Of a DNA stretch of 64,000 bases, positions 9,121 to 17,880 are shown piece by piece. The notes beneath the pieces were generated by a model that saw only the letters and a program-made list of their open reading frames with translations, was not told the origin of the DNA and ran no database searches. The position numbers and the translations under genes are program-made. Source of the stretch: Nitratireductor sp. XY-223 (lineage in GTDB: Bacteria; Pseudomonadota; Alphaproteobacteria; Rhizobiales; Rhizobiaceae); the NCBI RefSeq assembly GCF_004959855.1, contig NZ_SPNT01000005.1, positions 124,001 to 188,000 of the forward strand. Reading direction: 5' to 3'. Position 1 is the first letter of the stretch. Each line of letters starts with the position of its first letter.

Positions 9121-10053
9121 GTGACAAAATCCGGCGTGGATCGCAAGACGATGTGGCGGCTGCTCGGTTACCCGGGCGGCCCGCCGCCCGGCAACGGTGG
9201 CCAGACGCGCGACATACGGCATGAACCGGATTTCACGGCCGAGGACATCGTGATCGGGTCCGGCGGTGCTGCCGTTCCCGGCACGCTTTTGCGACCGCGC
9301 GACGCCGCCGGACCGCTCCCGGCGGTCCTCTACTGCCACGCCCATGGAAACCGTCACGATATCGGCCGGCACGAACTCACCGAGAGCCGTGCGGCACTTT
9401 TGGACGCCTACGGGCCAGTGCTTGCGGCTAACGGCTTTGCCGTTCTTTGCATCGACATGCCGGGATTCGGCAGCCGTCAGGCCGAAGGCACCGAAACCGC
9501 GCTTTCCAAGGCCGCGCTCTGGCAGGGCGGGACGCTTCTTGGACGGATGCTCGCCGACCTCAGCACGGCAATCGATTACCTCGCCGCGCGCGCCGACGTG
9601 GATGCCGCCCGCATTGCCACGCTCGGCCTTTCGATGGGCGCCACCCATGCCTACCTGCTGGCCGCCCTCGACGAACGGATAGCGGCCTGCGCGCATCTGT
9701 GCGCCTTTTCCAACATGCGCCCGCTCATCGAAAGCGGCGCGCACGATCTGCATGGCCCGTACATGACGGTGCCCGGTTTGCTGGAGATCTGCGACCTTGG
9801 AGATATCGCAGCCCTTGTCGCCCCGCGTCCGCAACTTGTGTGTTGCGGCAAAGCCGATCCGCTGACCCCGCCCGAGGCGCTCGATCCGGCAATCGACACG
9901 CTGCGCCGCGCCTATCTCCAGTCCGATGCTGCGGACCACCTGGAGATCGTCATATCGGAAGAAACCGGCCACACGGAAACCGCCGCCATGCGGGACGCGG
10001 TGCTGCGGTTCCTGTTAAAGCGGCTGCAAGATGCATCGATCCGGCGGGATTGA
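9121..10053 (+). CDS. Alpha/beta hydrolase (dienelactone-hydrolase/acetyl-esterase-like)
   Basis: From the GTG at 9121 the protein has 310 residues. GGGGGAG lies 9 nt upstream; an ATG at 9097 would add eight residues but lacks a ribosome site. The nucleophile elbow is GLSMGATHA (Ser about residue 174 here), the oxyanion region is VLYCHAHGNRHD, an acid candidate is in CCGKADPLTPPEALDPA, and the catalytic His is in SEETGHTETAAM. There is no signal peptide, so it is cytoplasmic. Its promoter shares the uronate operator with uxuA, so it probably removes an ester (methyl or acyl) from an imported sugar-acid derivative; that is inference. Confidence 0.8.
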   Translation: MTKSGVDRKTMWRLLGYPGGPPPGNGGQTRDIRHEPDFTAEDIVIGSGGAAVPGTLLRPRDAAGPLPAVLYCHAHGNRHDIGRHELTESRAALLDAYGPVLAANGFAVLCIDMPGFGSRQAEGTETALSKAALWQGGTLLGRMLADLSTAIDYLAARADVDAARIATLGLSMGATHAYLLAALDERIAACAHLCAFSNMRPLIESGAHDLHGPYMTVPGLLEICDLGDIAALVAPRPQLVCCGKADPLTPPEALDPAIDTLRRAYLQSDAADHLEIVISEETGHTETAAMRDAVLRFLLKRLQDASIRRD

Positions 10054-10139
10054 CACTGCCGTGCGTTCCGCGCCCGAACGCCCTGCAAGACCGCGCCCAA
10101 TACTTTGACAAAGCACGAATATCGCTCCAATGTTGCATC

Positions 10140-10346
10140 ATGGGTGACGTATCTTCTCATGATTGCAAGGGAACCCGGCGCAAGACCTCCGTCGGATTCA
10201 CGCTCGAGACCAGGGGGCCGCAAAGGTTCACGGAACCAGGCTGCCGCAACATCGGCGCCTACCAGGAGGACGGAGCGCTCTTCGAGCTGAACGACGCGTT
10301 CGGCTGGATCGAACACAAGCCCGAACCGGGGGACGGCAGCGTATAA
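10140..10346 (+). CDS. Possible small hypothetical protein (68 aa)
   Basis: In the 318-nt gap between the hydrolase and the pentapeptide protein, an ATG at 10140 opens a 68-codon frame ending ...LNDAFGWIEHKPEPGDGSV. A TTGACA hexamer lies at 10105-10110, with only a weak -10 candidate about 17-18 nt downstream and no clear Shine-Dalgarno. The C-terminal half reads like protein, but no family is recognised. It may equally be non-coding. Nothing else is seen in this gap. Confidence 0.3.
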   Translation: MGDVSSHDCKGTRRKTSVGFTLETRGPQRFTEPGCRNIGAYQEDGALFELNDAFGWIEHKPEPGDGSV

Positions 10347-10371
10347 ACGTCAGCGCACGATCGGCGGGGAC

Positions 10372-12147
10372 ATGGCAGACAACGATCAAAGGCAGGTCAA
10401 TTACCAGCAGCGCTATCCGAAGAGCTGGGCGCTGCTGCAGCTGGTCAATGAATCGGGCAGCCAGTTGCAGAATTACTGGATCGCACTTTTGTCGCTCGGC
10501 TCGGTCCTTGTCGCCATGATCGCCGGCATCACCGATCACGACATGTTCCTCGGCTCACCCGTAAAGGTGCCGCTGGTTTCGGCGGAACTGCCGCTCAACG
10601 GCTTCGCCATCGCCGCACCGCTGCTGATCCTATTCCTGCATGCCTTCGTGCTGGCGAAATACCGGCTGTTGATGGATACGCTCAACAGGCTGCGCAGCCT
10701 CGAGCGGCATCGGGGCAATTACGACGAAGACAAGCACCCCGGCGCGCTCGAGCACTACATGGGCACATCCGTGCTCTTGAGGGGCCTGGCCTATCGCGGC
10801 CCGGTGGCCCTGACACCGGCCGGCATAACAAGCTTTATCGCCGGATTCTCGATTTACCTTCTGCCGCTGCTTGTTCTGTTCCTGATTCAGGGGTGGTTCC
10901 TGAGGTATCAAAGCACTGTCATCAATTTCTTGTTGTTCGTCATAATCCTTTTGGACGTGTTGCTGTGCATCTACTATTTTTTTTCCGAGCCGGGAAAACG
11001 CCTCTACAAAATCGTTTCCTATGTCGTACTGACACTCTCGTTCCTCACGATTCCGGTATTGTATCTGCACATCAACTACACGGGCATGCGGCCTTACGAG
11101 TGCGTGCTTGTTTCAAGCGTGAATAACGACACTTCGGGAGGAGGCGTTCCTAAAGGCAAGGTGGCGGACGATAATTCGGACGCCTCTTGGTTATGGAAAC
11201 AGGCTAATTTTGCCAGATTCTGGCTGATGTCGCTCAATCCGTCGAACCGGAATTTTGTTGACGAAGAGCTACTTAATGATGTGCGGGGATACGATCCACC
11301 GTCACTGTTGCTTGGCAGGCGAAACTTTGCCGGCGCAAATCTGTCCTATGCGAATTTGCAGGGTGTCAATCTGCAAAATTCAAACATGAGGGGTGCGTTC
11401 CTTTTGCGCGCGCGCCTGGACGATGCAACAACAATAGATGCGGATTTCAGTCACACCTGCCTCAAGGAAGCGACATTTGTACGGTCGCAAATGGATCCCA
11501 CAGACCTTCAGCACGCACGGCTCATGCGCGCCGATTTAACTGGTGCTGACCTAAAGGAAGCAGATCTCAGCGATGCAGATCTTACCGAGGCTCATCTCGA
11601 TGGCGCAAATCTCAAGCTTGCGAATTTGTATGATGCCGACCTTTCGAGAACACGCTTGATCGGCGCTTCGCTCAAGGACGCCAATCTGGAAAAGGTAACC
11701 GATGACCAGACCTCCTTTCTGGCTGCAGATATTCGTAGGGCAAAGGGCAAGTCAGATTTGAGCAACGGTCTGGGTGAACACGTTGATTACAAGGTTCTCC
11801 GACGGCACATGTGCTTATCCGGCACCTATCCGTACGTGGCTTCTCAAATTATTCATAGCGGCCTACTGGAAAGCTCACTCAGTGAAGAATTGAGCAGCAA
11901 AACAGCTAAATTCATACTGGAGCACCGTTGTACATCAATATGCCCTGGCGCCCGTCAGTTGGAGCGGACGACACTATCCCACCTCTGGAGAATCGCGTCA
12001 AAACGACCGGATAATTTCAGTTATTTGATTAGCTACAGCGACCACGAAATGCCAGACCTCTTCGTCGACTGCAAAGTACTCCGCGCCTATTTCAAACTCG
12101 ATGCGAAGAAGGATGACAAGGCCACCGAAGAAAAAGGCGACGACTAG
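10372..12147 (+). CDS. Membrane protein with C-terminal pentapeptide repeats
   Basis: The 591-residue protein has about five TM helices in its first 240 residues (for example WIALLSLGSVLVAMIAGI, GFAIAAPLLILFLHAFVLA, STVINFLLFVIILLDVLL). A soluble domain follows, with pentapeptide repeats from about residue 318 to 440 of the A(D/N)LxxA type: ADLTGADLKEADLSDADLTE. The repeats should form a right-handed quadrilateral beta-helix on one face of the membrane. The C-terminal about 130 residues match nothing I recognise. Codon use in the second half is noticeably less GC-rich than in the flanking genes. The function is unknown; such repeats often mediate protein-protein contact. Confidence 0.85.
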   Translation: MADNDQRQVNYQQRYPKSWALLQLVNESGSQLQNYWIALLSLGSVLVAMIAGITDHDMFLGSPVKVPLVSAELPLNGFAIAAPLLILFLHAFVLAKYRLLMDTLNRLRSLERHRGNYDEDKHPGALEHYMGTSVLLRGLAYRGPVALTPAGITSFIAGFSIYLLPLLVLFLIQGWFLRYQSTVINFLLFVIILLDVLLCIYYFFSEPGKRLYKIVSYVVLTLSFLTIPVLYLHINYTGMRPYECVLVSSVNNDTSGGGVPKGKVADDNSDASWLWKQANFARFWLMSLNPSNRNFVDEELLNDVRGYDPPSLLLGRRNFAGANLSYANLQGVNLQNSNMRGAFLLRARLDDATTIDADFSHTCLKEATFVRSQMDPTDLQHARLMRADLTGADLKEADLSDADLTEAHLDGANLKLANLYDADLSRTRLIGASLKDANLEKVTDDQTSFLAADIRRAKGKSDLSNGLGEHVDYKVLRRHMCLSGTYPYVASQIIHSGLLESSLSEELSSKTAKFILEHRCTSICPGARQLERTTLSHLWRIASKRPDNFSYLISYSDHEMPDLFVDCKVLRAYFKLDAKKDDKATEEKGDD

Positions 12148-12315
12148 GCTGTGAACAGATCGGGCCGACGACGCATTTCCTGCACAAAGGGCGATTGGCA
12201 CCGGGTTCGCGGCGGTGTAAAAGGCAGCCACCGATAAGGCGGACGCAGCGCTAGCCGGACGCGGACATCGGGCCGTCAGTCACGTTAAACCACAACATCC
12301 CGTTCGGACCTGCCG

Positions 12316-13278
12316 ATGAACCAGGGCATAACCGAAAGCAAACCCTCGCCGCTGGGCGGCCTCGGATTCGCCGTGCTGGGCTTCGGGCTTTTCGCCACCC
12401 ACGACGCGATCATCAAGGCGCTTGGCGAGACCTACCCGGTTTTCCAGATCATCTTCTTCGCCATGCTCTTTGCTTTCGTGCCGATGTCGACGATCATCCT
12501 GGCGGACCGGGCGGTCGACAATTTCAGGCCGCACCACCCGTGGCTGATCCTGATGCGCTCGGTGCTGACGATCATCGCCATGTCGAGCGCCTTCTATGCC
12601 TTCGTCAACCTGCCTTTGGCCGAGGTCTACGCGCTGCTCTTCGCGGCGCCGCTGCTGATCACCGCCTTTTCGGTGCCGCTGCTCGGCGAAGTGGTGCGGG
12701 CGCGGCGCTGGGCCGCGGTCGGGATCGGCCTCATCGGCGTTCTCATCGTGCTGCGCCCGGGCGTCACGGAATTGTCGCCGGGCCACCTGGCGGCGCTGAC
12801 CGCGGCGGTCGCCTCGGCGCTTGCCGCGATCGTGGTGCGCAAGATCGGCAGCGAGGAACGCTCGGCGGTGCTGATCCTCTATCCCATGCTGGTCTCGCTG
12901 ATCGCCATGGCCACCACGCTGCCGGCCGTCTACGTGCCGGTGGACCTGCCGGACCTCGGCCTGATGGCCGCCATCGGGCTGATATCGGTGCTGGCGCAGC
13001 TGTGCATCATCTCCGCCTATCGCTCGGCGCCGGCAGCAGTGATCGCGCCGACGCAATACAGCCAGATCCTGTGGGCAACGGCCTATGGCGCTTTCTTCTT
13101 CCTGGAGCGGCCTGACATGTATGTCGCCATCGGATCGGCCGTCATCATCCTTTCCGGCCTCTTCGTCGTGTGGCGCGAGAGCCGCGAGAACGTCTCGCGG
13201 CGCAATCCGGTCCTGAACAACCCCAATCCGCGTTTCGACACCGGCCCCTCGCCCAAGCCGAAAGCCGAAACGGACTGA
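12316..13278 (+). CDS. EamA/DMT superfamily transporter
   Basis: This 320-residue inner-membrane protein has about ten TM helices in two EamA repeats (about 15-145 and 155-295), the standard drug/metabolite transporter architecture. The first repeat ends GVLIVLRPGVTELSPGHL, a typical DMT signature at the half boundary. It starts at the ATG at 12316 and has a hydrophilic, proline-rich tail (NPNPRFDTGPSPKPKAETD). The family exports amino acids, nucleosides or other metabolites; the substrate cannot be inferred. No operon partner is clear, and the amidotransferase gene follows 78 nt later on the same strand. Confidence 0.85.
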   Translation: MNQGITESKPSPLGGLGFAVLGFGLFATHDAIIKALGETYPVFQIIFFAMLFAFVPMSTIILADRAVDNFRPHHPWLILMRSVLTIIAMSSAFYAFVNLPLAEVYALLFAAPLLITAFSVPLLGEVVRARRWAAVGIGLIGVLIVLRPGVTELSPGHLAALTAAVASALAAIVVRKIGSEERSAVLILYPMLVSLIAMATTLPAVYVPVDLPDLGLMAAIGLISVLAQLCIISAYRSAPAAVIAPTQYSQILWATAYGAFFFLERPDMYVAIGSAVIILSGLFVVWRESRENVSRRNPVLNNPNPRFDTGPSPKPKAETD

Positions 13279-13356
13279 GGGTCGTTTGACTGGAACGGAT
13301 ATTTGCCGCATAGAGCCGGCCATCCGATCCATCCCGAAACCGCCCGGCAATCGCGC

Positions 13357-14088
13357 ATGAAACCGTTTCTGATCCTGCAACTGCGCCCCGAGGAAGAGGC
13401 TTCCGACGACGAGTTCCGCGCCATGCTGGAAAAGGGCGGCCTCGAGGAAGGCCGCACACAAAGGGTGCGCCTGGAGCGGGAGGACCTGCCGGAAACCGAC
13501 CTTGGTGCCTATGCCGGGGTGATCGTCGGCGGCGGGCCGGGCTGCGTCTCCGATCGGGAAGACCAGAAGTCGGCTGTCGAAAAGCGCATCGAAGACGCGG
13601 TGATGTCGCTGATGCCGGCGGTCACGGCCAACGACGTGCCGTTTCTCGGCTGCTGCTACGGCATCGGCATCCTAGCGCACCATCTCGGCGCGCAGGTGTC
13701 GAAGGACCGGTACAGCGAGCCGGTCTCGGTGGCGCGCGCGACCCTGACCGAGGCGGGACGCGCCGACCCGCTGCTTGCCGGGATCAGCGAACCGTTCGAC
13801 GCGTTCGTCGGCCACAAGGAGGCGGTGCAGGAACTGCCGCCGGGCTGCGCCCATCTGGTGACCGGCAAGGCCTGCCCCTTCCAGATGATCCGGTACGGCA
13901 AGAACGTCTACGCGACGCAGTTCCATCCGGAAGCCGACGGGGACGTCTTTGCCCTGCGCATCAGGATCTACCGCGACAAGGGCTATTTCGCGCCGCAGGA
14001 CGCGAAACGCCTGACGGCGGAGGCGCGGCTCGGCAACCCGGGCGCCGGCGCGGCGATCCTCAGGAATTTCGTGCGACGTTACGGGTAG
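13357..14088 (+). CDS. Class I glutamine amidotransferase-like protein
   Basis: From the ATG at 13357 the protein has 243 residues (MKPFLILQLRPEEEASDDEF...). It has the nucleophile elbow FLGCCYGIGILAHHLG (Cys), and ATQFHPEAD supplies the catalytic His-Xaa-Glu, so the Cys-His-Glu triad is intact. This resembles stand-alone GMP-synthase-like amidotransferases, which release ammonia from glutamine or hydrolyse gamma-glutamyl bonds. The upstream in-frame extension to 13303 has no protein-like content and is left out. It is convergent with the flippase gene (25-nt gap). No partner synthase is adjacent, so the acceptor is unknown. Confidence 0.85.
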   Translation: MKPFLILQLRPEEEASDDEFRAMLEKGGLEEGRTQRVRLEREDLPETDLGAYAGVIVGGGPGCVSDREDQKSAVEKRIEDAVMSLMPAVTANDVPFLGCCYGIGILAHHLGAQVSKDRYSEPVSVARATLTEAGRADPLLAGISEPFDAFVGHKEAVQELPPGCAHLVTGKACPFQMIRYGKNVYATQFHPEADGDVFALRIRIYRDKGYFAPQDAKRLTAEARLGNPGAGAAILRNFVRRYG

Positions 14089-14112
14089 GCATACCGCCTG
14101 CCCAGCTTCTCT

Positions 14113-15408
14113 CTAGATCAGGCTGTTCGCCCAGACCGCGGTGTCGGTGTCGCAGCGCATCTTGGCCAGCAGCCACATGCCGACGGCGGCCATCATGGCC
14201 GACAGGCTGTAGGCGGCGGCGATGCCGAGAACGCCGATGACCGGGTAGAGCGCGAAGGCCAGTGCGACCGACAGTGCGACGCCGACCGCCAGCAGCGCCA
14301 GGATATCGCCCTGGCGTTCGTGCGAGGCAAGAACGGTAATGGACGGGCCGAATATCGCCCGCACCACGGCAGCCGAGCAGACGACCAAGAGGACCATGCC
14401 GTACTGGCTGAAAGCCGGATCGAACAGTCCAAGCAGACGCTCGGCGGCAACGAACAGGCCGGCGATGGCTACAGCGATATAGGCCGTTGCGACACCGTTC
14501 AGGCGGCCGATAAGGCGTTTGGCCTGTGTCGTGTCCCGTTTGGCGCAGGCCTGGAATATCTTCGGCTGCAGCACGACATAAAGCGCGCGAATGCCGAAGC
14601 CGATCAGCACCCGGATCCGGAAACACACATGCAGCAGCGCGATTTCCAGGGGCGCGGCGAACAGCGCGCAAGCGAGCAGCAAGATCTCGATCTGGTAGTC
14701 CCAGCAAAGCGTTATCCCGAGCCACGAGCGCGACCGGCGCGACCACTCGCGGCGGGGTGCTTCTTCCGGTGCGGAATCCTTCGACGGCGCAACCATTTCC
14801 GGCCGCAGCGCCCGGAACTGGATCGCCGTCGCCGCAACGGCGCCTATTCCGATGGCGACGAGAATCGGTGCAAAGGACTGGCTCTGGAAGACCGCCACCG
14901 ATGCAAGCAGCACAGCGAGGGTGACGAACGGCTTGACCAGGCCGTCGGACAGTTGCCCGCTGAACGGCCTTTGCAGACCGATGAGCACGCCACCGTGAAA
15001 CTTGTTCAATGCCATGACCGGGGCGAGTGCCAGGACCGCTATGGCGGCCGGCCTCGTGTACTCCGATGCGTGCCCCGTCAGATAGGCCGCCACCACGAAG
15101 AGCAGGGCGAACAGGGTTGTGAGCACGCAGGATCGCGAGATGACGTGGCGGCCGTGGGCAATGAAGTCTCGGATCGCCGACCGGTTCGGGAAGGCCGACT
15201 GCCTGGCGACCTCGACCGGCGCCAGCGACTGCAGGCCAAGAGGAATCGCGACTGCGGCGAGGTTTGCGACCGAAATGCAAACGGCATAGATCGCCAGATT
15301 GTCGGTCCCGAATTGCCGCGCGATGACGATCGTCAGGGCAAAGGTCGCCAGTGCGCCCAGCAATCGCGCCACGGTCAGGCCCGAGATCTTTGTCAGCAGT
15401 GCAATCAT
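14113..15408 (-). CDS. Wzx-like polysaccharide flippase / lipopolysaccharide biosynthesis membrane protein
   Basis: The protein has 431 residues from the ATG at 15408 and about 12 TM helices. The N-terminal segment LTVARLLGALATFALTIVIA and the RQFGTDNLAIYAV motif are typical of the MATE/polysaccharide-synthase flippase family. It is the last gene of a four-gene operon and starts 5 nt after the FemAB-like gene stop. It should move a lipid-linked glycan or modified intermediate across the inner membrane. Longer in-frame starts upstream lie inside the preceding gene and are rejected. Confidence 0.82.
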   Translation of the reverse strand: MIALLTKISGLTVARLLGALATFALTIVIARQFGTDNLAIYAVCISVANLAAVAIPLGLQSLAPVEVARQSAFPNRSAIRDFIAHGRHVISRSCVLTTLFALLFVVAAYLTGHASEYTRPAAIAVLALAPVMALNKFHGGVLIGLQRPFSGQLSDGLVKPFVTLAVLLASVAVFQSQSFAPILVAIGIGAVAATAIQFRALRPEMVAPSKDSAPEEAPRREWSRRSRSWLGITLCWDYQIEILLLACALFAAPLEIALLHVCFRIRVLIGFGIRALYVVLQPKIFQACAKRDTTQAKRLIGRLNGVATAYIAVAIAGLFVAAERLLGLFDPAFSQYGMVLLVVCSAAVVRAIFGPSITVLASHERQGDILALLAVGVALSVALAFALYPVIGVLGIAAAYSLSAMMAAVGMWLLAKMRCDTDTAVWANSLI

Positions 15409-15413
15409 AGGGG

Positions 15414-16562
15414 CTACTTCGAAAACGCCGGCAGGAACCGATGCAGCTGTTTCTGCGCCTGGAACTTCAGCAGGCGGCTCTTCAGCGCCGCTTTGCCGAA
15501 AGTGATCTGCAGGGCGTCCGATCCCTTGCCGAAATAGGGCGGGATATCCGATACCACGCCGGCCTTGCCGGTCAGGCCGCGCTTGAACTGGTGCAGGCTG
15601 CAATGCTCGGACGTCGCGCCGCCAAGATCGTACCAGCGGATGCGCGACGTGCCGCACAGGCGCTTGACGATTTCCCACTGCATGAAATAGCCCGCGCGCA
15701 ACGCGTTGCCGCGCTTGTTGGTGGCCCCGTAGAGGTAGATCGACCGCTCGCCGCTCATGTCGATCGCGGCGGCGGCAACGGGTTCGTCCTTGTCGAAGAC
15801 GATCGCGAATTCGGGCCGCAGCGCCTTGGTGTCCGAGACCGCAATCTGCTCCAGGGAATCAACGGGGCTCGAATCGTAGAAATTCTTCCGGGACATCATC
15901 TGCCGGAAGACGGGTTGGAAAAGGGCCGCGCCTTCGCTGCCCTGGTACCACTCGAACCTCAGGTCCTGCTTCTGGGACTTGCGAAGGTTGTAGCGCCATT
16001 TCTGATTGAGGCTCGCCATCGCCTGATCGGCCGGCATGTCGACATCGACGAAATACCGTTCCGGCGCCGGCGGCTGGTAGACGGCCTCAAAACCCTGGTC
16101 GCGAAACAGCTCGCTTTCCATTGCCGAGTATTCGGGATCCGAACGCGGAATGACCAGCATATAGCCCTTCTGGCGGGAAACCAGTTCATCGGTGAGCGCC
16201 CTGACTATGTGCGACAGGTTGGCCGGGTCGGGTTCCCGATGCGCGGGCCGCCACAGAGGTCCCCACCGCAGGATCGAAAGCCTGGCGAGATTCGCGGGGG
16301 CTTTCACGGTTCGAACGACGGCGCCGCCGATTATCCGGTTCTGCCGTTCGACGGCGAGAAACTGCAGCGCGCCGGCCGGCCAGCGCGCCATGTTGAAGCA
16401 GGCCGTTTGCTCGTGAACGATGTCCCGATACTCGGCAAACTGCTCGTCCCAGAGCGCCGGGTCCAGGCGGCGCACCACACAATCGTTCGCAGCCGCCGCG
16501 GTCGCCACGGGATCCGGACGGACGAATTCGGGTGTCATCGGAAATGCGGAATCGAAAATCAT
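15414..16562 (-). CDS. GNAT/FemAB-like acyltransferase
   Basis: From the ATG at 16562 the protein has 382 residues. It contains a duplicated GNAT-like fold of the FemAB (peptidoglycan interpeptide bridge) type: WRYNLRKSQKQDLRFEW in the middle and AGYFMQWEIVKRLCGTSRIRWYDLGG toward the C-terminus, a FemAB hallmark (YxxLGG-like). FemAB-type enzymes transfer aminoacyl groups from tRNA to an amino or hydroxyl acceptor. The start follows the ATP-grasp stop by one nucleotide (TGACATG), so the two are tightly coupled. It probably adds an amino acid or acyl group to a glycan or peptide intermediate; the acceptor is unknown. Confidence 0.8.
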   Translation of the reverse strand: MIFDSAFPMTPEFVRPDPVATAAAANDCVVRRLDPALWDEQFAEYRDIVHEQTACFNMARWPAGALQFLAVERQNRIIGGAVVRTVKAPANLARLSILRWGPLWRPAHREPDPANLSHIVRALTDELVSRQKGYMLVIPRSDPEYSAMESELFRDQGFEAVYQPPAPERYFVDVDMPADQAMASLNQKWRYNLRKSQKQDLRFEWYQGSEGAALFQPVFRQMMSRKNFYDSSPVDSLEQIAVSDTKALRPEFAIVFDKDEPVAAAAIDMSGERSIYLYGATNKRGNALRAGYFMQWEIVKRLCGTSRIRWYDLGGATSEHCSLHQFKRGLTGKAGVVSDIPPYFGKGSDALQITFGKAALKSRLLKFQAQKQLHRFLPAFSK

Positions 16563-16563
16563 G

Positions 16564-17880
16564 TCAGGTTTCTCCGGCCGCCCCGATGAATGAGATTCCC
16601 GGGCGTGCTTTCGGTATGAGGCGCAGAAGATACGGTCTGCGCCCGTCATGCCGGCGCAACCGGGTGACATGGCCGATGCCCGGGATCACATCCAGAAGAT
16701 TGACTATACCGGGCAGCGGATCGCGGGCGTTGAACATGACATCGACGTCGGTCCGAACAACGTTCCGGATGATCCTTCCAAGCCACTTGACGGCCTGCCC
16801 GGGGCCCAGCACTCCCCGAAGCAATTCCGACTTGAAACCTTCGAGATCTCCGGCGATCCAGGAATAGCGGACACCGGCCCGTCCAAACCGGATATCTCCA
16901 TCCGCACCGTCCACCAGAAATTCGGCCAGTTCCAGCCCGCAATGCTCCGGGATCACATGGTTGCCTGCGATGCGCGGATTGATTTCCAGCAGATGGATTT
17001 CATCGCGCTCCTCATCGACGAGGTACTGAATGCAGCCGATTCCCGTGTAATCCAGTTCGGAGACCAGTTTCTTCGAGTAGTTCAGGATCTCGTCTTCGGG
17101 CGGTATCGTCCTGCCTTCCACCGCCAGGCCCGATCCGTCCCGGCGGTCGGTTCTTTCGATGATGGCATGGAGGTACCGGCCAATCCGGCCGGACTCCGCG
17201 GCAAAATAACAATTGTGCCGGATGCCGCCGACCTTGCGCTGCAGCAGCAGCGAGCGCTGTTCCGCAGGCCAGGTCGCGAACCACCGCTCGCGGTCCCGGT
17301 CCGACCGCAGCGTCACGGCCTTGTGGCCGAACAGCCTGTTGGCAGAATTCTCGGGGCGCACCACGCATGGATAGGACAATTCGGCAAGCGCGCCGCGAAG
17401 TCCGTCCAGCGTATCGACCAGGCGGAACGGTGCCACCGGTATGCCCGCTGCGCGAGCGATGCCCAGCAGGGCGACCTTGTCCAGGCAGGTCTGTGCCAAT
17501 TGCGCGTCGACCATCGCTGTGCGCACGCGTCCCGGCAGATCGGCCTGGTGCCTTGCGAAAAAGCGCACGAACGCCTCCTCGACCGGCACCACGAGATCGA
17601 TCTCCGGGCGGCGATTGAGCAAATCCGTCAGGGCGGACAGGAACCTTTTTGTGTCGGCGACTTTCGGATGATCCCACATTTCGGAAACGAAGCGGGAGAA
17701 TTCGGCGCAATGATCGCAGCCTTCGCTTCCGGCGATGACGTGAATATCCCTGCGGAAGAACATCTCGGCCAGCGGCAGGGTCGGCCGGTAGTTGCCCAGC
17801 AGCAGAACAGCCGAACGCCGCGAACGCGTGTTCGCGCCCGGTTGCTGCAAATCGGATCGTAGTGGTGCGGGGTGGATCAC
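16564..17880 (-). CDS. ATP-grasp domain protein (carboxylate-amine ligase-like)
   Basis: The protein has 438 residues from a GTG at 17880, which overlaps the upstream stop as GTGA. An N-terminal pre-ATP-grasp domain (about 15-130) is followed by the ATP-grasp fold (about 135-330): YPCVVRPENSANRLFGHKAV for the nucleotide lysine, RSLLLQRKVGG, and the Mg-binding IHLLEINPRIAGNHV. Such enzymes form acyl-phosphates and couple them to amines. Together with an acyltransferase on each side, it suggests synthesis of an amide-decorated surface molecule. No tRNA-synthetase or carrier-protein gene is adjacent. Confidence 0.83.
   Translation of the reverse strand: MIHPAPLRSDLQQPGANTRSRRSAVLLLGNYRPTLPLAEMFFRRDIHVIAGSEGCDHCAEFSRFVSEMWDHPKVADTKRFLSALTDLLNRRPEIDLVVPVEEAFVRFFARHQADLPGRVRTAMVDAQLAQTCLDKVALLGIARAAGIPVAPFRLVDTLDGLRGALAELSYPCVVRPENSANRLFGHKAVTLRSDRDRERWFATWPAEQRSLLLQRKVGGIRHNCYFAAESGRIGRYLHAIIERTDRRDGSGLAVEGRTIPPEDEILNYSKKLVSELDYTGIGCIQYLVDEERDEIHLLEINPRIAGNHVIPEHCGLELAEFLVDGADGDIRFGRAGVRYSWIAGDLEGFKSELLRGVLGPGQAVKWLGRIIRNVVRTDVDVMFNARDPLPGIVNLLDVIPGIGHVTRLRRHDGRRPYLLRLIPKARPGISFIGAAGET

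Noticed and set aside
12280-13461. A 393-codon minus-strand frame over the EamA transporter
   Set aside because: Low-complexity His/Arg/Asp/Gln-rich composition typical of GC-rich shadows.
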